From: an uncultured Clostridia bacterium
GTDB taxonomy: Bacteria > Bacillota > Clostridia > Christensenellales > Borkfalkiaceae
NCBI GenBank assembly: GCA_947588985.1
Contig: CANQBG010000001.1
Span: forward strand, 124,001 to 188,000
DNA: 64,000 nt
Reading direction: 5' to 3'
Of the stretch, positions 9,089-17,658 are shown piece by piece. Under the pieces are notes generated by a model. It had not been told where the DNA came from. It saw only the letters and a program-made list of their open reading frames with translations, and made no database searches. Position 1 is the first letter of the stretch, and each line of letters begins with the position of its first letter. The position numbers and the translations under genes are program-made.

Positions 9089-10720
9089 ATGATCGAAGTT
9101 CGAGACCTCACCAAAATTTATAAGAGCAAGCGGGGCGATAAATGCGTCGCCCTCGATCGGATCTCCTTCACGTTGCCCGACAAGGGCTTCGTCTTTGTCG
9201 TCGGCAAGAGCGGCAGCGGCAAAACGACCCTCCTCTCCCTCATCGGCGGATTGGACGGCATGACGTCGGGCGAGATCATTGTCAACGGCCGAAATTTTTC
9301 CGACTTCGACGCACAGGACGACGTCCGCTTCCGCAACTGCGAGGTGGGCTTCATCTTTCAGGATTTCTACCTCATCGAGGAGCTCACCGTCACGGAAAAC
9401 GTGATGCTCGCCCTGCAACTGCAGGGGGAGACCGACCGTGAGAAGGTGCGCGCCGCGCTCAAAGAAGTGGAGCTCGCGGACTGCGGGGAGCGCTATCCCA
9501 AGGAGCTCTCAGGCGGGCAGAAACAGCGCGTCGCCATCGCCCGTGCCCTCGTCAAACACCCCAAAATTATTTTGGCCGACGAGCCCACGGGCAACCTCGA
9601 CAGCAAGACGACGGCGCAGATCCTCACCCTCCTGCAAAAGCTCTCCAAGGACAAGCTCGTCGTCATCGTCTCGCACAATTTGACCGACGCGCAGGACTAC
9701 GCCGACGAGATCTTGGAACTCTCGGACGGGCGTGTGTTGCAGCACTTGAAGCGCAACCCCGCCTTCGATCCGCGGCTCCGCTTGGAGGGGGATACCCTCG
9801 TCATTCCGAGCGGACAGACGTTTTCGGAGGACAACGTTGCGGCCGTCAACGGGGCGCTCGCATGGTGGGCGGCGCGGCGGGTGCGGCAGGATCGGGATCG
9901 CTTCCGACCCTGCCCCAAGAGGAGATCGCAAGGGGGCATGTCCGAGGTAGAGCCTCTCGAACGCGGTCATCTGCGCATCCGAGACCGCTTCTCTGCCGCC
10001 GTAAAACTCTCCCGCCACGGGTGGCTTCGCACGGGCTGTTATGCCCTCATTCTCGCGGCGATCATGGTCGTCTTGGGTCTTGCCCAGCTCATCATGAACT
10101 TCAACGGCGGCGAGGTGCTCGCCCATGAAATGGCCAAGCGCAATCTCGACTGCACCGTCTTCCTCAAAGAGGAAAATGAGGCGTACGACAGCATCGACCC
10201 CACGCGCCTCTTAGACGTGGAGGAGGGCGACCTCGAGAAGTTCTACGAGGCCGGCTACACGGGCAAGGCCTATCCGCTCATCAATCACACATGTTATCTC
10301 ATCGGCGGCAGCACCGTGAGCATCGACCAACAGCGGCTCATCATGCAGGCAAACCCCTACTCATATTCAGAGACCGCGGGCCTTCTCATCACCGAGGAGA
10401 GTTTTGTAAAAAAGCAGTTCGGGGAGCTCAAGTTCGCCGCGCTCTCGGAGGAGCCCAAGGACTACGGCATCTACATCACCGATTTTTCCGCCGACATCAT
10501 CTTGCGCGAGCGCGCCTTCCCCACCTACGATTCCATCTTAAACGGCGCCGCGGATATTTGGTATCGCTATGCGTATATCAACGGTGTGATCGACACGGGC
10601 TACAGGGCGCGCTACGAGGACGTCCTCAAAAAGCTCACGGATCCCACCCTCTCCAAGGCGGAATTGAAAAACCTCATGGAGAGCGAACGGTACATCGCCT
10701 TCTACGACGAAGTATGCTAA
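9089..10720 (+). CDS. ABC transporter ATP-binding/FtsX-type permease, N-terminal part (interrupted)
   Basis: A 543-residue frame holding an ABC ATPase domain: Walker [10 protein letters not shown] at 39-47, signature LSGGQ at 140-144 and Walker B ILADEP at 161-166, of the LolD/MacB type. A transmembrane helix near 310-335 and part of an extracytoplasmic domain follow. The frame ends at TAA 10718-10720, but similarity and open frame continue in the same phase to 11698, where the remaining three transmembrane segments lie. The whole would be an 869-codon fusion transporter exporting or sensing an envelope substrate. It starts 4 nt after smpB without a clear ribosome binding site. The truncated product is unlikely to transport. 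Confidence 0.85.
   Translation: MIEVRDLTKIYKSKRGDKCVALDRISFTLPDKGFVFVVGKSGSGKTTLLSLIGGLDGMTSGEIIVNGRNFSDFDAQDDVRFRNCEVGFIFQDFYLIEELTVTENVMLALQLQGETDREKVRAALKEVELADCGERYPKELSGGQKQRVAIARALVKHPKIILADEPTGNLDSKTTAQILTLLQKLSKDKLVVIVSHNLTDAQDYADEILELSDGRVLQHLKRNPAFDPRLRLEGDTLVIPSGQTFSEDNVAAVNGALAWWAARRVRQDRDRFRPCPKRRSQGGMSEVEPLERGHLRIRDRFSAAVKLSRHGWLRTGCYALILAAIMVVLGLAQLIMNFNGGEVLAHEMAKRNLDCTVFLKEENEAYDSIDPTRLLDVEEGDLEKFYEAGYTGKAYPLINHTCYLIGGSTVSIDQQRLIMQANPYSYSETAGLLITEESFVKKQFGELKFAALSEEPKDYGIYITDFSADIILRERAFPTYDSILNGAADIWYRYAYINGVIDTGYRARYEDVLKKLTDPTLSKAELKNLMESERYIAFYDEVC
10718..10720 (+). other. in-frame TAA splitting the ABC-FtsX gene
   Basis: The codon before is TGC and the codon after is TAT. 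Downstream codons read on in the same frame through the 120 nt to the next ATG (10841) and beyond. A single C-to-T change from CAA would create it. It could be a true nonsense mutation, an assembly error or a readthrough site. Confidence 0.8.
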
Positions 10721-10840
10721 TATCTCAATATCGGCTACACCTTCAACCCCGATTTCGTCGATTGCTCCGTTGCGGCGAATTACCGCGATTTCGTCTCCGC
10801 GGGCATCTCGACGTTCACCCAAGAAGGCAAGACGTATGAG

Positions 10841-11698
10841 ATGCGAGGATTTTGGTCGGGTCCGTGGATCGAGAGCGATTTGCCGCTCGCAGACGACGAA
10901 ATTCAGCTCAATTACGACGTTTATAATCAATTATTCGGCACGGATTACACGCCCGAGACCCTCTCCTCTTTCGTGCCACAAGAGGTAATTTTCCGTTATT
11001 ACACGCTTTGCGACCATACCATGTCCGCAAAGAAGCTCGAGAAAACAGTAAAAATCGTTCGCCTCGACGACAAAGTCACCTATGGAAATTTAGCCGAAAA
11101 TCTATTTCATGAACTTCGCAAAATCGAGGCATTTCCGATGGGCTACTACTTCGACGGCACCGCCGAACAGACCGGGCTTCTCGTCAACGTCGCGGAGGAA
11201 AACGGCTTTGCGCCCAATTCCTCGATTGCCGCCTCGCTTTCGACGATGACAAGGGCCGTGGGAGTATTCGGCCGTTTCTTCGGGCTTATCTTCGCCGTAC
11301 TCTGCACCGCCCTCTTCATACTCATGGTGCAATACGAGCTCAAGAGCATTCGGGATAAGCGGCGGGAGATCGGCATTTTGAAGGCCCTCGGGGCAAGGGA
11401 GAGCGATCTTTTGCGCGTCTTCGGATTTCAGATTGCCGTGGCGGCGCTTCTCATGGTCCTTCTCTATGTCGTCGGGTCCTTCCTCTTCATCGACCTCGCC
11501 AACCGCGTTTTGGTGTTTTCCCTCAATGAGCTCGTCAAGAGCGCCATCGTGATGGACCTCGATTTTCTCATCGTAAAGGGCAACTATCTCGTTTGGAACT
11601 GTGTTTTGGCGCTTGCCATCTTCCTTCTCTCCTTCCTCGTACCCATGCTCCGGCTCAGGAGGATCAAGCCTACCAACGTCATCAAGGCAAAGGAGTAA
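10841..11698 (+). CDS. FtsX-type permease, C-terminal part of the interrupted ABC transporter
   Basis: A 285-residue frame whose first ATG lacks a Shine-Dalgarno sequence and lies in the middle of the extracytoplasmic domain, so it is probably not a natural start. It contains three transmembrane helices (roughly 140-165, 190-215 and 252-275 of this piece) and the FtsX-family cytoplasmic segment with REIGILKALGARESDLL, ending IKPTNVIKAKE. It is the missing permease half of the gene starting at 9089. The codons 10721-10840 belong to the same ancestral reading frame. Confidence 0.75.
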   Translation: MRGFWSGPWIESDLPLADDEIQLNYDVYNQLFGTDYTPETLSSFVPQEVIFRYYTLCDHTMSAKKLEKTVKIVRLDDKVTYGNLAENLFHELRKIEAFPMGYYFDGTAEQTGLLVNVAEENGFAPNSSIAASLSTMTRAVGVFGRFFGLIFAVLCTALFILMVQYELKSIRDKRREIGILKALGARESDLLRVFGFQIAVAALLMVLLYVVGSFLFIDLANRVLVFSLNELVKSAIVMDLDFLIVKGNYLVWNCVLALAIFLLSFLVPMLRLRRIKPTNVIKAKE

Positions 11699-11700
11699 CA

Positions 11701-11741
11701 AAAATGCACCTTCGAAGCACATGCCTTCGAGGTGCATTTTT
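11701..11741. terminator. bidirectional terminator hairpin
   Basis: Arms AAAATGCACC (11701-11710) and GGTGCATTTT (11731-11740) extended by TCGAAG/CTTCGA with one bulge, T-rich on both strands. It separates the ABC gene from the convergent flavin reductase gene. Confidence 0.8.
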
Positions 11742-11762
11742 CGATGATCGGAGTGCGGGAAT

Positions 11763-12341
11763 TCAGCGGCGTTTATCGAGGTAGGTGCAGCCGCTCTTCC
11801 ATGCCGTCCCCACCTTGGGCCCGACCGCATAGTAGCCGTTTTGCATTTGATCAAAGACGAAGGCGCACAGCTTCTCCGCGTCGATCTTCCCGCTTTCGTC
11901 GAGCACGTCATCGTTGGCGCGCACATTTTCGATCTTTCCGAGAATGCGCAAACCGTACGGCTGATCCTGGATCTCCGCGACGCTGCATTCGAGCGTGACG
12001 GGATACTCCTCGATCACGGGCGCATCCACAAGCGCACTTTTCACGGCATGAAGTCCGGTGCGCGAAAATTTATCCTGCGTCTTGTTGGAAGTCGCGATCC
12101 CGAAATAGTCGCTCTCGGCAAGCGTATCCGTCCCCGGGACGGCAAGCGTAAAGCCTCCCCTCTTGCGGATATTGGCGACGGTCTTGTGCGTCGCCTCGAG
12201 ATTGAGCGCAACCATGTCCTCCGCGCAGATCCCGCCCCACGCCATCATCATGACGTCTACCGACTCGTCCTCGTTGTACGTCCCGATCATATAGGTCGGC
12301 ATGGGAAAAAGATAGGGTTTCACCCCAAAGTTTTTCGACAT
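11763..12341 (-). CDS. flavin reductase / flavoredoxin family protein
   Basis: A 192-residue protein of the flavin-reductase-like FMN-binding split-barrel family. Recognisable parts are the opening PYLFPMPTYMIGTYNEDE, the MMMAWGG segment and the conserved G..TLAVP strand. Members bind FMN and shuttle electrons or reduce flavin. AGGAGGG lies before ATG 12341, with a near-consensus promoter upstream. It is transcribed divergently from the hydrolase / cyclophilin-like / CMD-cupin operon, which suggests a shared redox or detoxification role. Its substrate is unknown. Confidence 0.85.
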   Translation of the reverse strand: MSKNFGVKPYLFPMPTYMIGTYNEDESVDVMMMAWGGICAEDMVALNLEATHKTVANIRKRGGFTLAVPGTDTLAESDYFGIATSNKTQDKFSRTGLHAVKSALVDAPVIEEYPVTLECSVAEIQDQPYGLRILGKIENVRANDDVLDESGKIDAEKLCAFVFDQMQNGYYAVGPKVGTAWKSGCTYLDKRR

Positions 12342-12370
12342 TTTGTCCCTCCTATGGATTGCATGGTCTC

Positions 12371-12399
12371 ATTCTAAACGATTTCCCGCCCGTTGTCAA
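12371..12399 (-). promoter_or_regulatory. sigma-A promoter for the flavin reductase gene
   Basis: On the minus strand TTGACA (12399-12394), a 17-nt spacer and TAGAAT (12376-12371), 29 nt before the start codon. Confidence 0.8.
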
Positions 12400-12489
12400 G
12401 TAAAAAGGCCGCTACGCCGGCGAATTTCCCTCCGCCTCTTTCCGGTGATGCCCCGCCGAATTTTTCACAAACTTATAAAATGGAAGGAT

Positions 12490-12518
12490 TTGACATTCGC
12501 CCTTCATTGCATTATAAT
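12490..12518 (+). promoter_or_regulatory. perfect sigma-A promoter for the hydrolase operon
   Basis: TTGACA (12490-12495), exactly 17 nt, TATAAT (12513-12518), 64 nt before the hydrolase start at 12583. Confidence 0.85.
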
Positions 12519-12582
12519 GGATGTTAGGGGCGGGATCCCGTCTGCACAATAAGATCCATAAAATTTTATAAGGAGCAGCATT

Positions 12583-13566
12583 ATGGAAGAATTGAAATTG
12601 ACGAAGGAATGGGACAAAGTATTTGAAAAGAGCGAAAAAGTGGAGCATAGCAAGGCGACATTCCACAATCGCTACGGTATCACCCTCGCCTGCGACGTCT
12701 ATAAGCCGAAACATGCGGAAGGCAAACTTCCCGCGATCGCCGTCTCGGGGCCCTTCGGTGCGGTCAAGGAGCAGTCGTCGGGACTGTATGCGCAGGAACT
12801 TGCCAAGCGCGGGTTCCTCGCCATCGCGTTCGATCCCTCGTTTACAGGCGAAAGCGGAGGAACCCCCCGCTACGTCGCCTCTCCCGATATCAACACCGAG
12901 GACTTCTCGGCGGCCGTGGACTTCCTCTCCTGCCGCGAGGACGTGGACGCGGAGAAGATCGGGATCCTCGGCATCTGCGGTTGGGGCGGAATGGCGATCA
13001 ATGCCGCGGCGATGGATACGAGAATTAAGGCAACGGTCGCCTCGACGATGTACGACATGACGCGGGTGAACGCCAAGGGCTATTTCGACGCGCAAGACAG
13101 CGAGGAAGCGCGCTTCGAGACGAAAAAGGCTTTGAACGAACAACGAACCCTCGATTACAAGAACGGCAATTACGAACTCGGCGGCGGAGTCGTCGATCCC
13201 CTTCCCGACGACGCGCCCTTCTTCGTCAAGGACTATTACGACTACTACAAGACAAAACGGGGGTACCATGTCCGCAGTCTCAACTCCAACGGCGGCTGGA
13301 ACAAGACCTCCTCGCTCTCCTTTATCAATATGCCCATTTTGGCTTATAGCAATGAGATAAGGAGCGCGGTACTTATCATTCACGGAGAAAAGGCGCACTC
13401 CTGCTACTTCTCGAAGGACGCTTACGCCGCGATGACAAAGAACAGCAAATACGCGGGCAACAAGGAGCTTATGATCATTCCGAACGCCGTGCACACCGAC
13501 CTCTACGATCGCTTAGACGTCATTCCGTTCGAGAAGATCGCGGCCTTCTTCCGTTCCAACTTTTAA
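12583..13566 (+). CDS. alpha/beta hydrolase, cysteine-nucleophile (dienelactone-hydrolase/YcjY-like)
   Basis: A 327-residue cytoplasmic alpha/beta hydrolase. The nucleophile elbow reads GICGWGG with Cys132 where esterases have serine, as in dienelactone hydrolases and the YcjY group. A later H-T-D near the C-terminus (PNAVHTD) offers the triad histidine. There is no signal peptide. It is the first gene of a three-gene operon under a perfect promoter, followed 9 nt later by a lipoprotein. The substrate is not known; activity on a lactone or thioester is only a family-based guess. Confidence 0.85.
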   Translation: MEELKLTKEWDKVFEKSEKVEHSKATFHNRYGITLACDVYKPKHAEGKLPAIAVSGPFGAVKEQSSGLYAQELAKRGFLAIAFDPSFTGESGGTPRYVASPDINTEDFSAAVDFLSCREDVDAEKIGILGICGWGGMAINAAAMDTRIKATVASTMYDMTRVNAKGYFDAQDSEEARFETKKALNEQRTLDYKNGNYELGGGVVDPLPDDAPFFVKDYYDYYKTKRGYHVRSLNSNGGWNKTSSLSFINMPILAYSNEIRSAVLIIHGEKAHSCYFSKDAYAAMTKNSKYAGNKELMIIPNAVHTDLYDRLDVIPFEKIAAFFRSNF

Positions 13567-13575
13567 GGGCGCGGT

Positions 13576-14103
13576 ATGAAGCGCGCAGCTTTCGCCATCT
13601 TCATCGCGCTTCTTTTGGCGCTCGCGGGCTGCGGCGCGGGGGCTTCCCTGCGGCAGCCGTCGGGGCCGAACGATAGGTCCGAGGAGGAAATCGAAATGCC
13701 AGATAAACTCTACTTGACGATAAACGGGCATACCATGTCCGTAACACTCGTGCAAAATTCCGCAACGGAGGCCCTCGTCGCGCTCTTGAAGGAGGGCGAC
13801 ATCGCCTACGAAGCACACGGCTACGGCGGGTTTGAAATGGTGGGCGCACTGGGGCACCCCCTCCCTCGCAGCGACGCGCAGATGACGACGGAGTCCGGCG
13901 ACGTCGTCCTCTATTCCGGGGATCAGATCGTCCTCTTCTACGGCAGCAACACGTGGAGCTATACGAAGCTTGGGAAGGTCTGCGGCGTCTCCGCAGAGGA
14001 ATGGAAGAAAATTCTCACCCAAACAGACCCCGCCACGGTGACGCTCAGTCTCTCGGCGGCGCAAAGCGATAATTTCAAAGGTCCACAGGAGGAAATTTCA
14101 TGA
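13576..14103 (+). CDS. cyclophilin-like fold lipoprotein
   Basis: A 175-residue protein with a lipoprotein signal (lipobox LAGC near residue 19) and a mature domain of the bacterial cyclophilin-like family, recognisable from LTINGHTMSVTL, the YGGFE segment, and GDVVLYSGDQIVLFYG followed by SWTY-like residues. These domains have the cyclophilin barrel, but peptidyl-prolyl isomerase activity is unproven. It lies between the hydrolase and CMD-cupin genes and overlaps the latter start as ATGA, so the three are coexpressed. Confidence 0.82.
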   Translation: MKRAAFAIFIALLLALAGCGAGASLRQPSGPNDRSEEEIEMPDKLYLTINGHTMSVTLVQNSATEALVALLKEGDIAYEAHGYGGFEMVGALGHPLPRSDAQMTTESGDVVLYSGDQIVLFYGSNTWSYTKLGKVCGVSAEEWKKILTQTDPATVTLSLSAAQSDNFKGPQEEIS

Positions 14104-14855
14104 AAAAGATCACTCAAGACGCAGGCAGGAAGTCGCTCGGGGAGTTTGCTCCCGACTTCGCGCACTACAACGACGACGTTCTCTTCGGAGAAAATTGGAA
14201 CAACCCCGATCTCGATCACAAGACGCGGTGCCTCATCACAGTCGTCGCGCTCATGGCTTCGGGCATTACCGACAGTTCTCTCAAATATCACTTGGAAAAC
14301 GCCAAGAATGCGGGCGTGACGAGAAAGGAGATCGCGGCGGCCATCACCCATGTCGGCTTCTACGCAGGTTGGCCTAAGGCATGGGCCGTCTTTCGCATGG
14401 CGAAGGACGTCTGGACGGACGAGGAAAGCGCGGAAAACGCAATGGCGGCGCACGCGCAGTCGATGATCTTCCCCATCGGCGCGCCCAACGACGGCTTCAA
14501 GCAGTATTTCAGCGGGAAGAGCTACCTCGCCCCCGTCTCCAAGACCCAAGTCGGCGTATTCAACGTCACCTTCGAGCCCGGCTGCCGCAACAATTGGCAT
14601 ATCCACCACGCCACAAAGGGCGGCGGGCAGATCCTCATCTGCGTCGCGGGGCGCGGATGGTATCAAGAATGGGGCAAGGAGGCCGTGGAGATGAATCCGG
14701 GCGACGTCGTCAACATCCCCGCCGGCGTCAAGCATTGGCACGGTGCGGCGAAGGACAGCTGGTTTTCGCACCTTGCCGTCGAAGTCCCGGGCGAAACCGC
14801 TTCCAACGAGTGGTTGGAGCCCGTGAGCGAGGAAATATATCAAAAATTACCTTAA
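14100..14855 (+). CDS. carboxymuconolactone decarboxylase-cupin fusion protein
   Basis: A 251-residue two-domain protein. Residues about 10-100 are a carboxymuconolactone-decarboxylase/AhpD-like helical domain (KTRCLITVVALMA, then GVTRKEI and YAGWPKA). Residues about 135-235 form a cupin_2 barrel with metal-ligand-type histidines in NNWHIHH and in KHWHG. The AhpD redox CxxC is absent, so it is not a standard peroxidase partner. AGGAGG precedes ATG 14100, which overlaps the previous stop. It is the last gene of the operon, followed by a strong terminator. Confidence 0.88.
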   Translation: MKKITQDAGRKSLGEFAPDFAHYNDDVLFGENWNNPDLDHKTRCLITVVALMASGITDSSLKYHLENAKNAGVTRKEIAAAITHVGFYAGWPKAWAVFRMAKDVWTDEESAENAMAAHAQSMIFPIGAPNDGFKQYFSGKSYLAPVSKTQVGVFNVTFEPGCRNNWHIHHATKGGGQILICVAGRGWYQEWGKEAVEMNPGDVVNIPAGVKHWHGAAKDSWFSHLAVEVPGETASNEWLEPVSEEIYQKLP

Positions 14856-14867
14856 CGGATGAAAACA

Positions 14868-14897
14868 GGGGGCCGCGCGAAATTCCGCGCGGCCCCC
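14868..14897. terminator. strong hairpin terminator between convergent genes
   Basis: Twelve-bp perfect GC-rich stem GGGGGCCGCGCG (14868-14879) / CGCGCGGCCCCC (14886-14897) with a 6-nt loop, between the CMD-cupin gene and hsp20. Confidence 0.75.
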
Positions 14898-14924
14898 ACT
14901 TCTTTATCTCATCTTCCAAAATGT

Positions 14925-15335
14925 TTAATCGATGGCGATGAAATGATTTTCGGGGATCTGTTTCTTCTGTTCCTTGGGAACGGTGAGCGACAGGATGCCG
15001 TTGTCAAATTTCGCTTTAATCGATTCTTTCGACACATTCGTGCCGACGTAGTAGCTCCGCGACGTGCTCTCACGGATCTCTCTGCGAAGATACTTCTTGC
15101 CGTTTTCCTCGCGCGCCTTCTTCTCTGCGCTCACGGTGAGGTAGCCGTTTTCGAGAGAGACCTTGATCTCCTCCTTGCTGTATCCGGGGAGTTCGAGGTC
15201 CATCTCATAGGTCTCCTCCGTCTCCTTGATGTCTGTGCGAAGTTCCCTGCTCTCCTCGAAGAACATCGGCTTAAAGAAGTCGTCGAACACATCGAAGAGA
15301 TCGTAGTCGTTTCTGGTCTGCAATGCGTGTTTCAT
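14925..15335 (-). CDS. Hsp20/alpha-crystallin small heat shock protein
   Basis: A 136-residue ATP-independent chaperone that holds unfolding proteins in solution. The alpha-crystallin domain runs from about 33 to 125 and includes the LELPGYSKEEIKVSLENGYL strand region and the conserved NGILSLTVPK near the end. An AGGAGAA site precedes ATG 15335. No CIRCE or obvious HrcA operator is seen upstream, so how it is heat-controlled is not evident. Confidence 0.95.
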   Translation of the reverse strand: MKHALQTRNDYDLFDVFDDFFKPMFFEESRELRTDIKETEETYEMDLELPGYSKEEIKVSLENGYLTVSAEKKAREENGKKYLRREIRESTSRSYYVGTNVSKESIKAKFDNGILSLTVPKEQKKQIPENHFIAID

Positions 15336-15443
15336 AATAAAATTCTCCTTTTACGATGATTGCGCGGGAGGCTGCGGAGGCCAAAGCGCGGGCGGGTTTG
15401 GCGCCTTTCGCCCCGGTTCCTACCGCTTCCTTTGTTCATTTAT

Positions 15444-15470
15444 ATTATACCGCAAACGGCGAATTTTCAA
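15444..15470 (-). promoter_or_regulatory. possible promoter for hsp20
   Basis: On the minus strand TATAAT is at 15449-15444 with TTGAAA at 15470-15465, but the spacer is only 15 nt, so the -35 assignment is weak. Confidence 0.4.
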
Positions 15471-15493
15471 ACACGGCACAAGAAAAATTTATC

Positions 15494-15514
15494 AAAAACG
15501 GGCCCGAAGGCCCG
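15494..15514 (-). terminator. terminator for the 15533 LRR gene
   Basis: Read on the minus strand, CGGGCC / GGCCCG arms (15514-15509 and 15504-15499) with a TTCG loop are followed by TTTTT (15498-15494). Confidence 0.75.
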
Positions 15515-15532
15515 CTTGAAAAAAAGCGCTCT

Positions 15533-15961
15533 CTATTTTTCCCAATCCTTCGTGACGTCCCTCGGAACGTGCGTAAAGACGGGGCGTTTGTTGGAATTCC
15601 AATCATGGAAGGTCTCCATTTCCCGCTCGACGGTTGTCGAGGAGAACGAACCCCCCGAGCGGTGGAAATTGAAGGCGTCGTCCTCGGGCGTTACGATTTC
15701 ATACCGCTCGATGCCCTTCCGCATGCCGTAGACCCAGCCCTCCTTCGGCTCGTCCTCACAGTAGATCTCAAGGTTCAAACACCCCACAAAGGCGTCCTTC
15801 TCGATTTCCGTCACGCTCTTGGGGATATAGATTTTACGCAGATTGGTGCAATACCAAAAAGCCTCCCTGCAGATCTTCGTCACGCGGTCGGGGACGACGA
15901 ACGTCGTGAATTTCAGTCGATTCGGCCACCGATACGGGATCTCCGTCGTTATTTCGTACAT
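15533..15961 (-). CDS. small leucine-rich-repeat (LRR_5) protein
   Basis: A 142-residue protein with about two LRR_5 units (VPDRVTKICREAFWYCTNL, then IPKSVTEIEKDAFVGC) followed by a hydrophilic tail of unknown fold. No signal peptide. ATG 15961 is chosen because AGGAGG lies 9 nt upstream; the in-frame ATG at 15970 abuts that site. It resembles the large repeat protein at the left edge and could be a stand-alone fragment of the same family. Function unknown. Confidence 0.75.
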   Translation of the reverse strand: MYEITTEIPYRWPNRLKFTTFVVPDRVTKICREAFWYCTNLRKIYIPKSVTEIEKDAFVGCLNLEIYCEDEPKEGWVYGMRKGIERYEIVTPEDDAFNFHRSGGSFSSTTVEREMETFHDWNSNKRPVFTHVPRDVTKDWEK

Positions 15962-16076
15962 TGTTACCATCCTCCTATTTTAACCTGAATTTGATTCGAA
16001 CCGCGTTTCACGCTTCTCCCCGGGCCCGTCCATGCGGGAAAATCGCCCCGGGATACAGAAATGCCGTCTTGCGCGG

Positions 16077-17393
16077 TCAATGTTTTTTCTTCCAATCCTT
16101 GATCTCCCGCAGGCGGGCCTTATAGCGGCCCTCCACACCCTCCTCAGTGGGGAAATAATACTCCTTGCCCAAAAGATTATCGGGCAGGCACTGCATATTC
16201 GTCAGCTTCTCCTCGCTGTCGTGCGCATATTGATACCCCTTCCCGTATTCGAGCTCCCGCATCAACTTGGTGGGCGCATTGCGGATGACGAGAGGCACGG
16301 GCTCGGAAAGCATCTCAAGCGCATCCTTTTTGGCCATGCCATAGGCGATGTAGAGCGCATTGGACTTGGGCGCCATGGACATATAGACGACGGCCTCCGT
16401 GAGATGCACCGTGCATTCGGGCATCCCGATCAAATGACAAGCCTGATAGGCGGCGACGGCGATCTCCAAGGCGCGCGGATCGGCAAGCCCCACGTCCTCG
16501 CTCGCAAACCGCGTCACCCGCCGTGCGATATAGAGCGGGTCCTCCCCCGCCTCCAACATCCGCGCGAGCCAATAGACGGCGGCGTCGGGATCGGAATTGC
16601 GCATCGACTTGTGCAGGGCCGAGATGAGATTATAGTGCTCTTCCCCCTTCTTATCATAGAGGAGAGACTTCTTCGACGTACATTGCTCCACCGTTTCCCG
16701 CGTGACGACCGTCCGGTCGCCGTCTTGTGCGCCGTTCAAAACGGCCATCTCCAGCGTGGAAAGCGCACTGCGCGCATCGCCGTTCGCAAAATTTGCGATG
16801 ATCTCCAAGGTGTCCTCGGAAATTTCGATGTTCTGTCCGCCGAATCCGCGCACATCGGTGATCGCGCGACGCAATAGCTCGGTGAGCTCCTCCGTCTTGA
16901 GCGCCTGCAACACGAATACTTTACAGCGCGAAAGGAGCGCGCCGTTGACTTCGAAGGAGGGATTTTCCGTCGTCGCGCCGATGAGAATGATGCTGCCCTT
17001 TTCCACGAAGGGTAAAAAGGCGTCTTGCTGGGCCTTGTTGAATCGGTGGATCTCGTCCACGAACAAGATCGTCTTTTCCCCGAACCGACGGTTCTTCTCC
17101 GCCTGTTCCATCACGAGCTTGATCTCCTTGATCCCGCTTGTGACGGCGGAAAAATCAATGAATTTCGCCTTTGTACGGTTTGCAATGATGCGCGCGAGCG
17201 TCGTTTTCCCCACGCCGGGCGGCCCCCAAAAGATCATAGAGCCGATCTTGTCCCCTTCGATGAGACGGCGAAGGATCTTTCCCTCCCCCAAAAGATGCTT
17301 TTGACCGCAGAATTCATCGAGCGTCTGCGGGCGCAATCTCGCCGCGAGCGGTTCGGAATCCAACGATTCGAAGAGCGTACCTTGTTGTGCCAT
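16077..17393 (-). CDS. rarA: replication-associated recombination protein A (RarA/MgsA), copy 1
   Basis: A 438-residue clamp-loader-like AAA+ ATPase that acts at stalled replication forks. Walker A GPPGVGKTT is near residue 57, the Walker B box is VDEIHRF, sensor 1 lies in GATTENPSFE, and the C-terminal MgsA tetramerisation domain includes EDVGLADP and the YGKGYQYAHD segment. ATG 17393 has GGAGGG 5 nt upstream; an upstream in-frame extension is not family-like. A promoter lies at 17480-17508. A second, clearly different RarA is encoded at 42818-44125. Confidence 0.93.
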   Translation of the reverse strand: MAQQGTLFESLDSEPLAARLRPQTLDEFCGQKHLLGEGKILRRLIEGDKIGSMIFWGPPGVGKTTLARIIANRTKAKFIDFSAVTSGIKEIKLVMEQAEKNRRFGEKTILFVDEIHRFNKAQQDAFLPFVEKGSIILIGATTENPSFEVNGALLSRCKVFVLQALKTEELTELLRRAITDVRGFGGQNIEISEDTLEIIANFANGDARSALSTLEMAVLNGAQDGDRTVVTRETVEQCTSKKSLLYDKKGEEHYNLISALHKSMRNSDPDAAVYWLARMLEAGEDPLYIARRVTRFASEDVGLADPRALEIAVAAYQACHLIGMPECTVHLTEAVVYMSMAPKSNALYIAYGMAKKDALEMLSEPVPLVIRNAPTKLMRELEYGKGYQYAHDSEEKLTNMQCLPDNLLGKEYYFPTEEGVEGRYKARLREIKDWKKKH

Positions 17394-17479
17394 CCCGGCC
17401 CTCCTTTTCCCGTATGCGCGGTCCGAAGCCCTCCCGTGCGGATCCATCCGCTTCGAAAGCCGCGGAAAACGACAGTCTT

Positions 17480-17508
17480 ATTGTAGCACAACCATTGCAA
17501 ATTTGCAA
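17480..17508 (-). promoter_or_regulatory. sigma-A promoter for rarA copy 1
   Basis: On the minus strand TTGCAA (17508-17503), 17 nt, TACAAT (17485-17480), about 87 nt before the rarA start. Confidence 0.7.
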
Positions 17509-17590
17509 TCACTTTCCGCATTTTTCATGGCCCGCGTTTTTAGTCAAGCCCCCGCCAAAGTGCCATCTTGATTTTTTGCCCCGTTCGGAC

Positions 17591-17619
17591 TTGATTTATT
17601 TGCGATTCTATGCTATAAT
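17591..17619 (+). promoter_or_regulatory. sigma-A promoter for the AT-rich lipoprotein gene
   Basis: TTGATT (17591-17596), 17 nt, TATAAT (17614-17619), 39 nt before the start at 17659. Confidence 0.75.
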
Positions 17620-17658
17620 CATATTATGATAAACAGGAATTTAGTGGAGAAGTGTATT

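Noticed and set aside
8635..9100. tmRNA gene expected near smpB
   Set aside because: No tRNA-Ala-like ends or tag frame are visible between smpB and the ABC gene, which are only 4 nt apart.
15336..15460. CIRCE operator before hsp20
   Set aside because: No GCACTC-N9-GAGTGC inverted repeat is present in this interval.
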